Source: Janthinobacterium sp. 1_2014MBL_MicDiv
Lineage (GTDB): Bacteria; Pseudomonadota; Gammaproteobacteria; Burkholderiales; Burkholderiaceae_D
Reading direction: 5' to 3'
Length of the DNA stretch: 64,000 nucleotides
Assembly: GCF_001865675.1 (NCBI RefSeq)
Contig: NZ_CP011319.1
Span: 5,890,001 to 5,954,000, forward strand
Below are positions 1 through 8,149 of the stretch, one piece after another. The position numbers were made by a program, and so were the translations under genes. The notes below the pieces were generated by a model. The model had not been told where the DNA came from. It saw only the letters and a list, made by a program, of their open reading frames with translations, and did not search any database. Each line of letters begins with the position of its first letter. Position 1 is the stretch's first letter.

Positions 1-156
1 GAGGCCGCCGAAAATGCGCCCGATGGGCGGCATGATGACGTCTTGCACCAAGGAATCGACGATCTTGCCGAAGGCGCCACCGATAATGACACCGACCGCC
101 AGATCGACGACGTTGCCCTTCATTGCAAATTCTTTAAATTCTTGCATCATTGCCAT
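1..156 (-). CDS. mscL: Large-conductance mechanosensitive channel MscL (N-terminal part; gene runs off the left edge)
   Basis: MscL is the homopentameric inner-membrane channel that opens under membrane tension and releases solutes on hypo-osmotic shock. The visible 52 codons read MAMMQEFKEFAMKGNVVDLA and continue with VGVIIGGAFGKIVDSLV and the IMPP turn, which is the conserved N-terminal amphipathic helix plus the pore-lining first transmembrane helix. The start at 156 is preceded by AGGAG at a good distance; the ATGs two and three codons further in are possible alternatives. The C-terminal half, including the second membrane helix, lies outside the window. It is transcribed away from petA. 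The identification is secure despite truncation. Confidence 0.93.
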   Translation of the reverse strand, partial: MAMMQEFKEFAMKGNVVDLAVGVIIGGAFGKIVDSLVQDVIMPPIGRIFGGL

Positions 157-353
157 GAATTTCTCCTTCGGATATGTATAAAAAACATGCCGATCATACT
201 ATTGATTCCCAGTGCCACCAACTTCTGGTTGCCGGCGAGACCAATTCCGGCACAGCCTTGCGCATCTAGTTCGAAAGAACTAGCCACCTCCTGCAAAAGT
301 ATATAAATTATGGTACAAGCAACGTTTTTGTTTTATTCGTTGTTTGCTTCACT

Positions 354-359
354 TATAAT
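354..359 (+). promoter_or_regulatory. Candidate -10 box of the petABC operon
   Basis: A perfect TATAAT lies in an AT-rich stretch between mscL and petA. The -35 position 17 bases upstream reads TTTTAT, a weak match, so the call rests mainly on the -10. It would give a leader of about 200 bases before petA. No operator was recognised in that leader. Confidence 0.45.
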
Positions 360-569
360 TTGCGGTTGCCAGAAGCACCTTTTTTGCTTCCGGATAATCA
401 ACAAGAAACTGGCACGGGCTGCGCCATTGGCCGAAGTTCCGCAGGGATGTTGTCACTTTACCGTACAAAGATGCGGGTTGCGGCAAACAGTGGGAAAGAG
501 CTTCGGCGACGGGTTTTTCGCGGCTGCCACTCATAATAAAGATTCGCATTTTGACTGATTGGGGTTTGC

Positions 570-1178
570 ATGAGTAACGAAAAGCAGGTCGATTCAGGCC
601 GTCGCGGCTTGCTCGTCGCCACGTGCGCGGCGGGCAGTGTAGTTGGATTGGCAACCGCGGGAGCCTTGGTAAGCACCTTCCAGCCGTCGGAGCGCGCGAA
701 AGCGGCTGGCGCGCCGGTCGAAGTAGACATCACCACCTTGCAACCCGGCGAAATGCGCACCGTCGAATGGCGCGGCAAGCCGGTCTGGATCATCAAGCGC
801 ACGCCGGAAATGGTCGCTTCGCTCAAGAAAACGGACGGCAAGGTCGCCGATGCCGATTCCAAACGCAACCCCGCCGAATTCACGCCGCCGTACTGCATGA
901 ACGAATGGCGCTCCATCAAGCCTGAAATCCTCATCGCCGTCGGCATCTGCACCCACCTCGGCTGCTCCCCTTCCTCGAAATTTACCCCCGGCCCGCAACC
1001 GTCCCTGCCCGATGACTGGGAAGGCGGCTTCCTGTGCCCTTGCCATGGCTCCACCTTCGACATGGCGGGCCGCGTGTTCAAGAACAAGCCTGCGCCGGAC
1101 AACCTGCAAGTGCCGCGCCATATGTACCTGAGCGACACCAAACTGCTGATAGGTAAAGACGAGAAAGGCGAGGCTTGA
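570..1178 (+). CDS. petA: Ubiquinol-cytochrome c reductase, Rieske iron-sulfur subunit
   Basis: The protein carries the high-potential 2Fe-2S cluster of the cytochrome bc1 complex and passes one electron from ubiquinol to cytochrome c1. At 202 aa it has the usual length. The N-terminus has a twin-arginine stretch (GRRGLL) followed by one membrane helix (about residues 12-35), as expected for Tat-inserted Rieske proteins. The cluster ligands are visible in box 1 CTHLGC (127-132) and box 2 CPCHGS (156-161), whose cysteines also form the stabilising disulfide. It is the first gene of petABC, with petB starting 2 bases after its stop codon. Confidence 0.97.
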   Translation: MSNEKQVDSGRRGLLVATCAAGSVVGLATAGALVSTFQPSERAKAAGAPVEVDITTLQPGEMRTVEWRGKPVWIIKRTPEMVASLKKTDGKVADADSKRNPAEFTPPYCMNEWRSIKPEILIAVGICTHLGCSPSSKFTPGPQPSLPDDWEGGFLCPCHGSTFDMAGRVFKNKPAPDNLQVPRHMYLSDTKLLIGKDEKGEA

Positions 1179-1180
1179 TC

Positions 1181-2593
1181 ATGGCTGCTTTCAAAGAAAC
1201 GAAATTTCCCGCCGATGCACCCGCCGCTGAAAAAGCCCTGGGCTGGGTGGATGACCGCTTTCCCCTGACCAAGCTGTGGAATGACCAATGGGGCAAGTAC
1301 TACGCCCCGAAAAACTTCAATTTCTGGTACATCTTCGGCTCGCTGGCCATGCTGGTGCTGGTGCTGCAGATCGTCACCGGCATCTTCCTGACCATGCACT
1401 ACAAGCCCGATGCGGCGCTGGCCTTCAATTCCGTCGAATACATCATGCGCGAAGTGCCGTGGGGCTGGCTGGTGCGCTACATGCACTCGACGGGCGCCTC
1501 GGCCTTCTTCATCATCGTCTACCTGCACATGACGCGCGGCCTGCTGTACGGCTCCTACCGCAAGCCACGTGAACTGATCTGGCTGTTCGGTTTCGCCATC
1601 TTCCTGTGCCTGATGGCCGAAGCGTTCTTCGGCTACCTGCTGCCATGGGGCCAGATGTCGTACTGGGGCGCCCAGGTGATCGTCAACCTGTTCGGCGCCA
1701 TCCCCTTCATCGGCCCTGACCTGTCGCTGTGGATACGCGGCGACTATGTGGTGTCCGACGCGACCCTGAACCGCTTCTTCGCCTTCCACGTGATCGCCAT
1801 CCCGCTGGTCCTGCTGGGCCTGGTGGCAGCGCACTTGATCGCCCTGCATGAAGTCGGCTCGAGCAATCCGGACGGCATCGAAGTGAAGGAAAACCTGGGC
1901 GCCGACGGCCACCCGCTCGACTCGATTCCATCGCACCCGTACTACACCGTGCACGACCTGTTCGGCGTGTCGATCTTCCTCGTCATTTTCAGCGCCGTCG
2001 TCTTCTTTGCGCCGGAAATGGGCGGTTATTTCCTGGAATACAACAATTTCCTGCCAGGCGACTCGCTGAAGACCCCGCTGCACATCGCGCCAACCTGGTA
2101 TTTCACGCCGTTCTACTCGGTGCTGCGCGCCACCACGGCCGACTTCATGTACGTGCTGATGGCGGCCGTGGCCGCCTACGTGGTGTTCATCTGGCTCAAG
2201 TCGCGCCTGTCGACGACGGTCAAGGCCATCATCGCCGCGATCGCGCTCGTCGCCATCGTCGGCATGCTGCCGCAGGTGCTGGACGCGAAATTCTGGGGCG
2301 TGGTGTTCTTTGGCGGTTCCGTCGTGATCCTGGCCTTCCTGCCATGGCTCGACCATTCGCCCGTGAAATCGATCCGCTACCGTCCGACCTGGCATAAATA
2401 CATCTATGCCATCTTCGGCCTGTCGTTCCTGACCCTGGGCTACCTCGGTACCCAGGCGCCAACGGATGCGAAAACCATCGTCTCGCAAGTGTGCACCCTG
2501 ATTTACTTCAGCTTTTTCCTGCTGATGCCATGGTGGAGTGCAATGGGCAAGTTCAAGACCGTGCCGTCGCGTGTGACGTTTCACCCGCACTAA
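1181..2593 (+). CDS. petB: Ubiquinol-cytochrome c reductase, cytochrome b subunit
   Basis: Polytopic membrane subunit holding hemes bL and bH and the Qo and Qi quinone sites. About 470 aa with at least eight hydrophobic helices. The paired histidine ligands are seen in YMHSTGASAFF / YLHMTRG and in FHVIAI / AAHLIALH. An in-frame TTG at 1175 overlaps the petA stop, but ATG 1181 with the AAAGGCGAGG sequence before it fits better. The Qo-site motif that is PEWY in many organisms reads PTWY here (IAPTWYFTPFYS). Proteobacterial variants at this position are known and shift quinone-site chemistry. The gene is co-transcribed with petA and petC. Confidence 0.97.
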   Translation: MAAFKETKFPADAPAAEKALGWVDDRFPLTKLWNDQWGKYYAPKNFNFWYIFGSLAMLVLVLQIVTGIFLTMHYKPDAALAFNSVEYIMREVPWGWLVRYMHSTGASAFFIIVYLHMTRGLLYGSYRKPRELIWLFGFAIFLCLMAEAFFGYLLPWGQMSYWGAQVIVNLFGAIPFIGPDLSLWIRGDYVVSDATLNRFFAFHVIAIPLVLLGLVAAHLIALHEVGSSNPDGIEVKENLGADGHPLDSIPSHPYYTVHDLFGVSIFLVIFSAVVFFAPEMGGYFLEYNNFLPGDSLKTPLHIAPTWYFTPFYSVLRATTADFMYVLMAAVAAYVVFIWLKSRLSTTVKAIIAAIALVAIVGMLPQVLDAKFWGVVFFGGSVVILAFLPWLDHSPVKSIRYRPTWHKYIYAIFGLSFLTLGYLGTQAPTDAKTIVSQVCTLIYFSFFLLMPWWSAMGKFKTVPSRVTFHPH

Positions 2594-2629
2594 GCCGCTC
2601 CCACGCCACGCTCAAAGGACATACATCAT

Positions 2630-3394
2630 ATGAAGATTGCAAAAAAACTGCTCGCCATCCTGGCACTCGTGCCCGCCATGGCCCTCGCCAGCGAAGGCGG
2701 CTTCCCGCTGGACAAGGCGCCCGACCGCCAGACCAACATGGCAGCGCTGCAACATGGCGCCAAATTGTTCGTCAATTATTGCCTCAATTGCCACTCTGCC
2801 GTGTCGATGCGCTACAACCGCCTGCGCGACTTGGGCTTGACGGAAGACCAGATCAAGCAGAACCTGTTGTTCACCAGCGATAAAGTCGGCGACCTGATGA
2901 CCACTTCCCTGGCGCCGCAGGACGCCAAGGCGTTCTTTGGCGTCGTACCGCCCGATTTGTCGGTAATTTCGCGCGCGAAATCATCTTCCGCTGGCACAGG
3001 CGGCGACTACCTGTATACTTACCTGCGTACGTTCTATAAAGACGACACTCGTCCGACCGGCTGGAACAATATGGTCGTGCCGAATGTTGCTATGCCGCAT
3101 GTGTTATGGGAATTGCAAGGTATCCAGACTGCCAAGTTCGTGGAAGAGAATGACCCGCACGAAGCGGGCAAGAAAATCCACAAATTTGTCGGCTTCGAGC
3201 AAGTCAAGCCAGGCACGTTGAACAAGATCGAGTATGACACTGCGGTAGCCGACCTGGTCGGCTACATGGAGTGGATGGCCGAACCGGCACAGCAGACACG
3301 CAAACGCCTGGGCGTGTGGGTGCTGCTGTTCCTGTCGGTTTTTGCTCTGCTGGCATGGCGCCTTAACGCGTCGTTCTGGAAAGAAGTCAAATAA
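2630..3394 (+). CDS. petC: Ubiquinol-cytochrome c reductase, cytochrome c1
   Basis: Membrane-anchored c-type cytochrome that takes electrons from the Rieske protein and reduces soluble cytochrome c in the periplasm. The 254-aa protein has a cleavable signal peptide (residues 1-20, ending ALA), a single heme motif CLNCH (51-55), a probable Met axial ligand in the VAMPHVLW segment, and a C-terminal membrane anchor (VWVLLFLSVFALLAW) ending in basic residues. It follows petB by 36 bases. A GC-rich imperfect hairpin lies just after the stop (about 3399-3427) but lacks a clear U-tract, so read-through into sspA is possible. Confidence 0.97.
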   Translation: MKIAKKLLAILALVPAMALASEGGFPLDKAPDRQTNMAALQHGAKLFVNYCLNCHSAVSMRYNRLRDLGLTEDQIKQNLLFTSDKVGDLMTTSLAPQDAKAFFGVVPPDLSVISRAKSSSAGTGGDYLYTYLRTFYKDDTRPTGWNNMVVPNVAMPHVLWELQGIQTAKFVEENDPHEAGKKIHKFVGFEQVKPGTLNKIEYDTAVADLVGYMEWMAEPAQQTRKRLGVWVLLFLSVFALLAWRLNASFWKEVK

Positions 3395-3514
3395 GTGAGG
3401 CGCCGGCCGAAGGCCGGTTGGTGCCTGTTTCTGCGTTGTCCGCACGAGTGGACAAGCGACCTGGGGTGAGCCGTTCGCGGCTTCACCCCCTTTGTTTCTA
3501 AGGAACTATAAAAA

Positions 3515-4126
3515 ATGATGGTTCTCTATTCGGGTACAACCTGCCCATTTTCGCAACGCTGCCGCCTGGTCCTGTTTGAAAAAGGCATGGACTTCGAAGT
3601 GCGCGACGTCGACCTGTTCAACAAACCGGAAGACATTTCGACCATGAACCCGTACGGTCAGGTGCCTATCCTGGTCGAACGCGAACTGATCTTGTATGAA
3701 TCGAACATCATCAACGAGTACATCGATGAGCGCTTCCCGCATCCGCAACTGATGCCGGCCGATCCGCTGATGCGTGCCCGCGCGCGCCTGATGCTGTTCA
3801 ACTTTGAAAAAGAACTGTTCGTGCACGTGCACGTGCTGGAAAGCGAACGCGCCAAGAGCAACGACAAGGCCCACGACAAGGCACGCGCGGAAATCCGCGA
3901 CCGCCTGACGACGCTGGCGCCGCTGTTCCTGAAGAACAAGTACATGCTGGGCGACGAATTCTCGATGCTCGACGTGGCTGTCGCGCCGCTGCTGTGGCGC
4001 CTGGACCACTACGGCATCGAACTGTCGAAGACGGCTGCACCGCTGATGAAATACGCCGAACGCATCTTCTCGCGTCCTGCGTATATCGAAGCACTCACTC
4101 CTTCGGAGAAGGTGATGCGCCGCTAA
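3515..4126 (+). CDS. sspA: Stringent starvation protein A (GST-fold RNA polymerase-associated protein)
   Basis: SspA binds RNA polymerase and modulates sigma-70 transcription during starvation and acid stress. It has the glutathione S-transferase fold but generally lacks transferase activity. The 203-aa protein shows the thioredoxin-like N-terminal domain (YSGTTCPFSQRCRL; GQVPILVERE; YESNIINEYID) and the all-helical C-terminal domain with the LGDEFSMLDVAVAPLLWRL segment. AAGGA lies about 10 bases before the tandem ATG at 3515/3518, so the first residue is ambiguous. The petABC-sspA-sspB order is standard in Burkholderiales. Confidence 0.95.
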   Translation: MMVLYSGTTCPFSQRCRLVLFEKGMDFEVRDVDLFNKPEDISTMNPYGQVPILVERELILYESNIINEYIDERFPHPQLMPADPLMRARARLMLFNFEKELFVHVHVLESERAKSNDKAHDKARAEIRDRLTTLAPLFLKNKYMLGDEFSMLDVAVAPLLWRLDHYGIELSKTAAPLMKYAERIFSRPAYIEALTPSEKVMRR

Positions 4127-4151
4127 AAGATATCCCCATCAAGCTACTGCG

Positions 4152-4224
4152 CAGCCCGCTCTCGACTTGGCGTTACTCGCCGTACTCAAGTACGGCTGCG
4201 TTGCTGAAGCCGATATCGGGCTTG
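4152..4224. repeat. Long imperfect inverted repeat between sspA and sspB
   Basis: The 225-base gap between sspA and sspB contains a perfect hairpin core, GCCGTACT-CA-AGTACGGC (4179-4196). It is nested in a larger imperfect dyad whose outer arms are AGCCCG and CGGGCT. No U-tract follows and there is no ORF. It resembles small mobile palindromic elements found in proteobacterial intergenic regions, but no second copy is present in this window. Confidence 0.5.
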
Positions 4225-4351
4225 CTCGCTACGCTTTCTGGGGCATCTTGGGCCATGTGTTAAAGTTGTTTTTTGCGCTGCCCAGTCTTTTGAATTACCG
4301 GTGCGCCCGCCTCATGCTTGACGGGGGCGCTCCCGCCTCATAGTGCCTACC

Positions 4352-4864
4352 ATGTCTGAAATCTCAACCAAACCTTATATGCTGCGCGCCATCTACGAGT
4401 GGTGCACCGACAGCGGCTACACGCCTTATCTCGCGGTCAAAGTCGATTCGCGCACCACGGTACCGATGGAATACGTGAAAAAGGGCGAAATCGTCCTCAA
4501 CATCAGCTTCGGCGCCACCAGCGGCCTGAAGATGGACAACGACGCCATCCGCTTCCACGCCCGCTTTGGCGGTATCTCGCGCGAAATCTACGTGCCGGTC
4601 GACAACGTGATGGCCATCTACGCCAACGAAAACGGCCAGGGCATGGCCTTCGAGCCTGTGCTGGGCAACGACGACCCGGACGCGCAACCGACCGACAGCC
4701 CCGCCTCTGCCGACGTCCCGCCGCCAGTGCTCGCCCCGGCCGCCAGCGCGCCGACCCTGTCGTCCGTGCCGACCAGCTCCCCCGAACAACGCGACAACGC
4801 CACGCCCGGCGACGACGAGCCACCAAAAAAAGGCGGCCGCCCGACCCTGACGCGCATTAAATAG
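4352..4864 (+). CDS. sspB: ClpXP protease specificity-enhancing factor SspB
   Basis: SspB tethers ssrA-tagged proteins to ClpXP and so helps clear products of stalled ribosomes. The 170-aa protein shows the substrate-binding core (MLRAIYEWCTDSGYTPYLAV; ISFGATSGLKMDND; FHARFGG). A long Pro/Ala/Ser-rich flexible linker follows, ending in the basic tail GGRPTLTRIK, which matches the ClpX-docking (XB) motif at the C-terminus of characterised SspBs. ATG 4352 is preferred to the in-frame GTG at 4343, because MSEISTKPYMLRAIY is the usual N-terminus. It lies directly upstream of the tRNA-Thr promoter. Confidence 0.95.
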   Translation: MSEISTKPYMLRAIYEWCTDSGYTPYLAVKVDSRTTVPMEYVKKGEIVLNISFGATSGLKMDNDAIRFHARFGGISREIYVPVDNVMAIYANENGQGMAFEPVLGNDDPDAQPTDSPASADVPPPVLAPAASAPTLSSVPTSSPEQRDNATPGDDEPPKKGGRPTLTRIK

Positions 4865-4866
4865 CG

Positions 4867-4872
4867 TATAAT
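4867..4872 (+). promoter_or_regulatory. -10 box of the tRNA-Thr promoter
   Basis: A perfect TATAAT starts 2 bases after the sspB stop codon and 24 bases before the mature tRNA. The predicted transcription start (about 4879) leaves a short tRNA leader. The -35 hexamer would lie inside the last codons of sspB and is only weakly matched (CCTGAC region). Confidence 0.6.
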
Positions 4873-4890
4873 TCGCAACGCGCAGTTTTT

Positions 4891-4966
<76 letters not shown>

Positions 4967-4983
4967 GAATTCAGTAGGAAATC

Positions 4984-5022
4984 AAAGGGTTACCCGCTTC
5001 GGCTGGTAGCCCTTTTTTCTTT
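4984..5022 (+). terminator. Rho-independent terminator of the tRNA-Thr transcript
   Basis: The stem AAAGGGTTACC pairs with GGTAGCCCTTT (one G-U pair) around a short loop. It runs into a TTTTTTCTTTT tract. Confidence 0.85.
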
Positions 5023-5583
5023 TCGACTCCTGCCGCTGCACGAGAGCGCACCGACGCTCGTCCCTGCACCGTAACTCCGGCAACGCCTCTGCAAACTCCG
5101 GCGGCACGGCAATCCCGTCAGAACGCCGGGGTGCCAACAGCCACCACAAAATGCCAGGCGGGAGTCTTCCCATCGATAGGGCGACCATCCGTACCTCGCC
5201 GCAATCAATTTGCGGTGGCCGCCGTAAAGGCACGCCTATTGGACATACCAACTGACCAGCCGCCACGCTGGCTGGCCAACAACAGGCACTTCCTACAGCC
5301 CCAACGTGAAATCGTGCTGCCTGTAGCGCGCAATCTGATGCCCCGATCAAGCCAGCCGGTATCACGCTGGACAGCCGCTGGCACTCGCTACGCGCGCAGC
5401 TTCTATCTTCAGCCACAACGGCTTTTTGCTCCACTACGGTTTATCAGGTGCCATTCATCTGCGACCCTCTCACACCCCTAGAAACTTGCCCGATGGAAAT
5501 TTATAATGCATACTTCTTTATTAATACTTTAGAAATTCATCTTCCATCATTTTTCTGTTACCTACCATACCCTGGAGAACGCT
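5023..5583. other. 561-base stretch without a convincing gene
   Basis: Both strands have open frames (plus 5131-5481, minus to 5434), but neither has a ribosome-binding site, a recognisable domain or protein-like composition. The stretch lies directly after tRNA-Thr and grades from ordinary GC into AT-rich DNA near 5480. I looked for an integrase or a duplicated tRNA 3' end and found neither. It may be decayed sequence. Confidence 0.4.
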
Positions 5584-5814
5584 TTGACACTCAAGAAAAA
5601 AATTCTGCTGGCCTATTTTTCCATCGCCATCTTGTTCAGTGTATATGGCTGGTTATTTGGAGAGTTCAAGTACCGCGGGTTCTCTTACAACCTTGGCAGA
5701 GGCATTGTCTGGCCCGTTACCGTATTCCCCGCATTGGGTGAAATTATCGGTGCAATCATTATTGTGGCCGTTGTCATAGCGGTGCTAATTTTTGGAAAAA
5801 ATAGAAATCGCTGA
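5584..5814 (+). CDS. Small two-helix membrane protein of unknown function
   Basis: A 76-aa protein with two hydrophobic helices: ILLAYFSIAILFSVYGWLF near the start and GAIIIVAVVIAVLIF near the end. It has a basic N-terminus (KKK) and ends FGKNRNR. Translation appears to start at TTG 5584, because GGAG lies 6 bases upstream and no in-frame ATG exists nearby. Base composition is clearly more AT-rich than the flanking operons. I do not recognise a family. The next two genes share orientation, composition and TTG starts, so the three may be one transferred unit. Confidence 0.6.
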   Translation: MTLKKKILLAYFSIAILFSVYGWLFGEFKYRGFSYNLGRGIVWPVTVFPALGEIIGAIIIVAVVIAVLIFGKNRNR

Positions 5815-6025
5815 TACGATTTTTCAAATCAATGACTATTTTCCATTTGCATGCCGACATTTTGCACATGAGGGGAAAAACTCTCCGGCGAACGGCATGC
5901 TTGTGAAATTTATTGCACAGATAATTGTCTTTGGCACGGGAGCATATTTTATTTTCCATGCGATAGGATTCTGGCGCCTGCTCTTTGGACCCATCGTGCT
6001 TACCCTCGCCAGCACCAAAAAATAA
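5792..6025 (+). CDS. Possible small membrane protein, start uncertain
   Basis: The reading frame overlaps the end of the preceding gene. Its first half is unremarkable; its second half is hydrophobic (FIAQIIVFGTGAYFIFHAI and LLFGPIVLTLA). The TTG at 5792 has no clear ribosome-binding site. A shorter form from ATG 5897 (about 42 aa) would contain only the hydrophobic half. No family is recognised. It is supported by its position between two same-strand AT-rich genes more than by its own sequence. Confidence 0.35.
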   Translation: MEKIEIADTIFQINDYFPFACRHFAHEGKNSPANGMLVKFIAQIIVFGTGAYFIFHAIGFWRLLFGPIVLTLASTKK

Positions 6026-6051
6026 CAGGCATCATTCTAAGGATCTATATT

Positions 6052-7203
6052 TTGAAAGCACAACTGAAGCAGTTGAGAAATTGGGGAGCTGTCATCGCAT
6101 GCGGTTTCAGTATATTTCTGAGCGGCTGTACCAGCAGCGAGCATGAACAGATTATATCTATCGGGAAGTGTGCAAAAGCAGCCAACTACCTGGAAGACAG
6201 CAGCTTGAGAGCGGCGACAGAATACCGGGCCAAAATTGCACTGAAGGATGTTCCTGCCAATCCACGGTATGCGATGGAAGTTGCGCAGGAGATCAGGGAT
6301 GAAGCTGAGCCTTATGGTTCGTCAACCAGCATTGTGGACGTATTGAAGGTAGCCCTGGAATGGAAAAATTCGTCTTACTGTAAACAAGTGGAGGCAGACT
6401 TTGCGACGCATATTGCTGAGCGAGTGAAGAGCAATCTGCCAGTCATTGCAGATACGACTGGCGATCCGGCAAGCTGTCAGAAATATGTCGCGCAAGTCGA
6501 TATTTATACGAGTCGCCATGCAAAAAAATACCATGCACAAATGGGACAAGTATTGCAGGCAACACTGAACGCTTCTGCGGGACGGCTCAAGGATTTTCAG
6601 ATGGATGCTGTCAAACACAAAATCAACAGTACGGATTTTGGCGAGTTCGCACTCGATGTATATGCACAATGCCAAGCCGGTGGTGCGCTGTCGGAGAAAA
6701 TTGGAACAAGTCAATTCGTGCAAAAACTACAATCGCCAGCCACCAAGGAAATTAACTCTTTTTTGACAGAAGCACGCACAACCAAGGGTGATTGCGGCGA
6801 ATTCCCTCAAGATTATTGCGCTGCTGACTTCATGATCATGGCTGCGGAAAGAGCCTTGCAAAGAAGTGTGCAATGCGATCGCAATCCATTGGAGAAAAAT
6901 TGCACATCAACTTCCGACATACTGATCAAGCAAGAATTTAAAGCTCTGGAAAATGAAAAGTTAGTGAGCATGCAGGAAAAATATGAGAACTACATAGCCC
7001 ATCCAGAGAAATATAATTACAACACCTATTCGAATATACATGCCATCGCAGACAAATGTAAACGGGGTGCAATCGATAAGGGCTTGCGTGACGGTGCATA
7101 CAGCGACTACGTCGCCGCCAACTGCATGCCGCAAGCGAGGATAGCCTTTCTGAAACCACAACAGGAAATATTAGACAGAATAAAGGCTCGCCTGTCGAGT
7201 TGA
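6052..7203 (+). CDS. Putative exported lipoprotein of unknown function
   Basis: A 383-aa protein starting at TTG 6052, with AAGGA 7 bases upstream. The N-terminus has basic residues, a hydrophobic core and the lipobox FLSGC (Cys near residue 26), so it is probably lipid-anchored in the periplasm. The mature part is largely helical, low in GC3, and contains many cysteines spread over its length, which could form several disulfides. No enzyme motif is visible. Its composition differs from the sspB and Tad regions. Function is unknown. An imperfect hairpin (7227-7258) after the gene may end its transcript. Confidence 0.7.
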   Translation: MKAQLKQLRNWGAVIACGFSIFLSGCTSSEHEQIISIGKCAKAANYLEDSSLRAATEYRAKIALKDVPANPRYAMEVAQEIRDEAEPYGSSTSIVDVLKVALEWKNSSYCKQVEADFATHIAERVKSNLPVIADTTGDPASCQKYVAQVDIYTSRHAKKYHAQMGQVLQATLNASAGRLKDFQMDAVKHKINSTDFGEFALDVYAQCQAGGALSEKIGTSQFVQKLQSPATKEINSFLTEARTTKGDCGEFPQDYCAADFMIMAAERALQRSVQCDRNPLEKNCTSTSDILIKQEFKALENEKLVSMQEKYENYIAHPEKYNYNTYSNIHAIADKCKRGAIDKGLRDGAYSDYVAANCMPQARIAFLKPQQEILDRIKARLSS

Positions 7204-7226
7204 TGTCCTATAGCTGCTGATCGGCA

Positions 7227-7258
7227 TCTGGATGGCAGACTCGGTTTTGCCTTCCAGA
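7227..7258 (+). other. Hairpin after the AT-rich gene group
   Basis: TCTGGATGGCA pairs with TGCCTTCCAGA apart from one T-T mismatch. There is no U-tract, so terminator function is uncertain. The rest of 7204-7419 holds nothing I recognise. Confidence 0.35.
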
Positions 7259-7419
7259 CACCTTACCTTCAGCGATGTTTCAGGCCCGCTGTTTCAGGTA
7301 AGCCTCACGCGACGCATTGCTGCACTGCGTAATGACTGCGGCTGCGATTAGGCGCAAGATGGGTGCTTGTTAGCAAAGAAGAACCTTTCGATGTCCGGCT
7401 TTCCTACTGGGGAAACATC

Positions 7420-7626
7420 ATGTCCGCACACACTTACAAGCTGATCGAACTGGTTGGCACATCGACCGAGAGCAGCGATCAGGCGATCCGCGATGCCATT
7501 GCCAAGGCGGCGCTCACGGTCAAGCACATGGACTGGTATGAAGTGACCGATTCGCGCGGGCATATCGTCGATGGCAAGGTGGCGCACTTCCAGGTCACGC
7601 TGAAGGTCGGCTTCCGCCTCGAATAA
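7420..7626 (+). CDS. Dodecin family flavin-binding protein
   Basis: Dodecins are about 70-aa proteins that form hollow dodecamers storing or buffering flavins in the cytoplasm. The 68-aa product MSAHTYKLIELVGTS has the family pattern: a first beta strand, the helix SSDQAIRDAIAKAA, the aromatic-bearing strand MDWYEVTDSRG (the Trp stacks on the isoalloxazine ring in known dodecins) and the last strands VAHFQVTLKVGFRLE. ATG 7420, with GGGGAAA before it, is preferred to the longer frame from 7363. It appears to be monocistronic. Confidence 0.93.
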   Translation: MSAHTYKLIELVGTSTESSDQAIRDAIAKAALTVKHMDWYEVTDSRGHIVDGKVAHFQVTLKVGFRLE

Positions 7627-7690
7627 AGCCATGTGGCATGGGCGGCAGCGGCGTGCCCGCGGCGGCGCCTGGCCCAACCTTGCCCTCTCA

Positions 7691-7999
7691 CTAGCGCCTG
7701 GCGACTGACCTGCTCTCCAGCCACTCCCGGCCGCCGTGGTCCAGCGCGGTCTCGATGACCTTGTCCGGCAAGCTGTAGACGGTTGCCCAGCTGGCGCGGC
7801 CGTCCTGCGTATTGGCGGGGAAGCTGTGCGTCTCGATCGGCCAATGGTATTTGCGCTTTAACGCCTTGACGATGGCGGCCAGCGAGACGCGGCCTTGCAG
7901 CGGTTCGGCGCCGGACTGGTCGCGGTTCGACAGCAGCACGGCCAGGACCTGGCCGCGGCCCGTGCGCGCGCCGGGGAAGGTGGGAGTTTTGTTTGCCAT
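7691..7999 (-). CDS. Uncharacterised small basic protein
   Basis: A 102-aa protein that begins MANKTPTFPGARTGRG. Its central region, VSLAAIVKALKRKYHWPIET followed by a predicted strand-rich segment ending ASWATVYSLP, has the look of a small winged-helix fold. It ends in a basic tail (RSVARR). I do not recognise a named family. It is divergent from the unknown gene at 8150 with 150 bases between them. Codon use is typical of the genome, which supports it as a real gene. Confidence 0.6.
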   Translation of the reverse strand: MANKTPTFPGARTGRGQVLAVLLSNRDQSGAEPLQGRVSLAAIVKALKRKYHWPIETHSFPANTQDGRASWATVYSLPDKVIETALDHGGREWLESRSVARR

Positions 8000-8149
8000 G
8001 GCCTATTTTACCGGGCGAGGGGCGACTGCCGCACCTTTGATCTGGCGCAAGCGCCGCAGCAGCCTTACGGCCACGATGGGCATTTCGCCAGGCGTGCCGG
8101 CGCCCCTCCGGCGGCCTGGGCCTATCATCACGGGGCACAGGAGCCTATC

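Noticed and set aside
458..2590. 710-aa open frame opposite petA and petB
   Set aside because: It mirrors highly conserved genes on the other strand. It has Arg/His/Gln-rich composition, no ribosome-binding site and no domains. Long antisense frames are expected at this GC content.
4982..5481. Open frames on both strands just after tRNA-Thr, considered as an integrase remnant
   Set aside because: No integrase motif (Arg...His-x-x-Arg...Tyr) and no ribosome-binding site was found.
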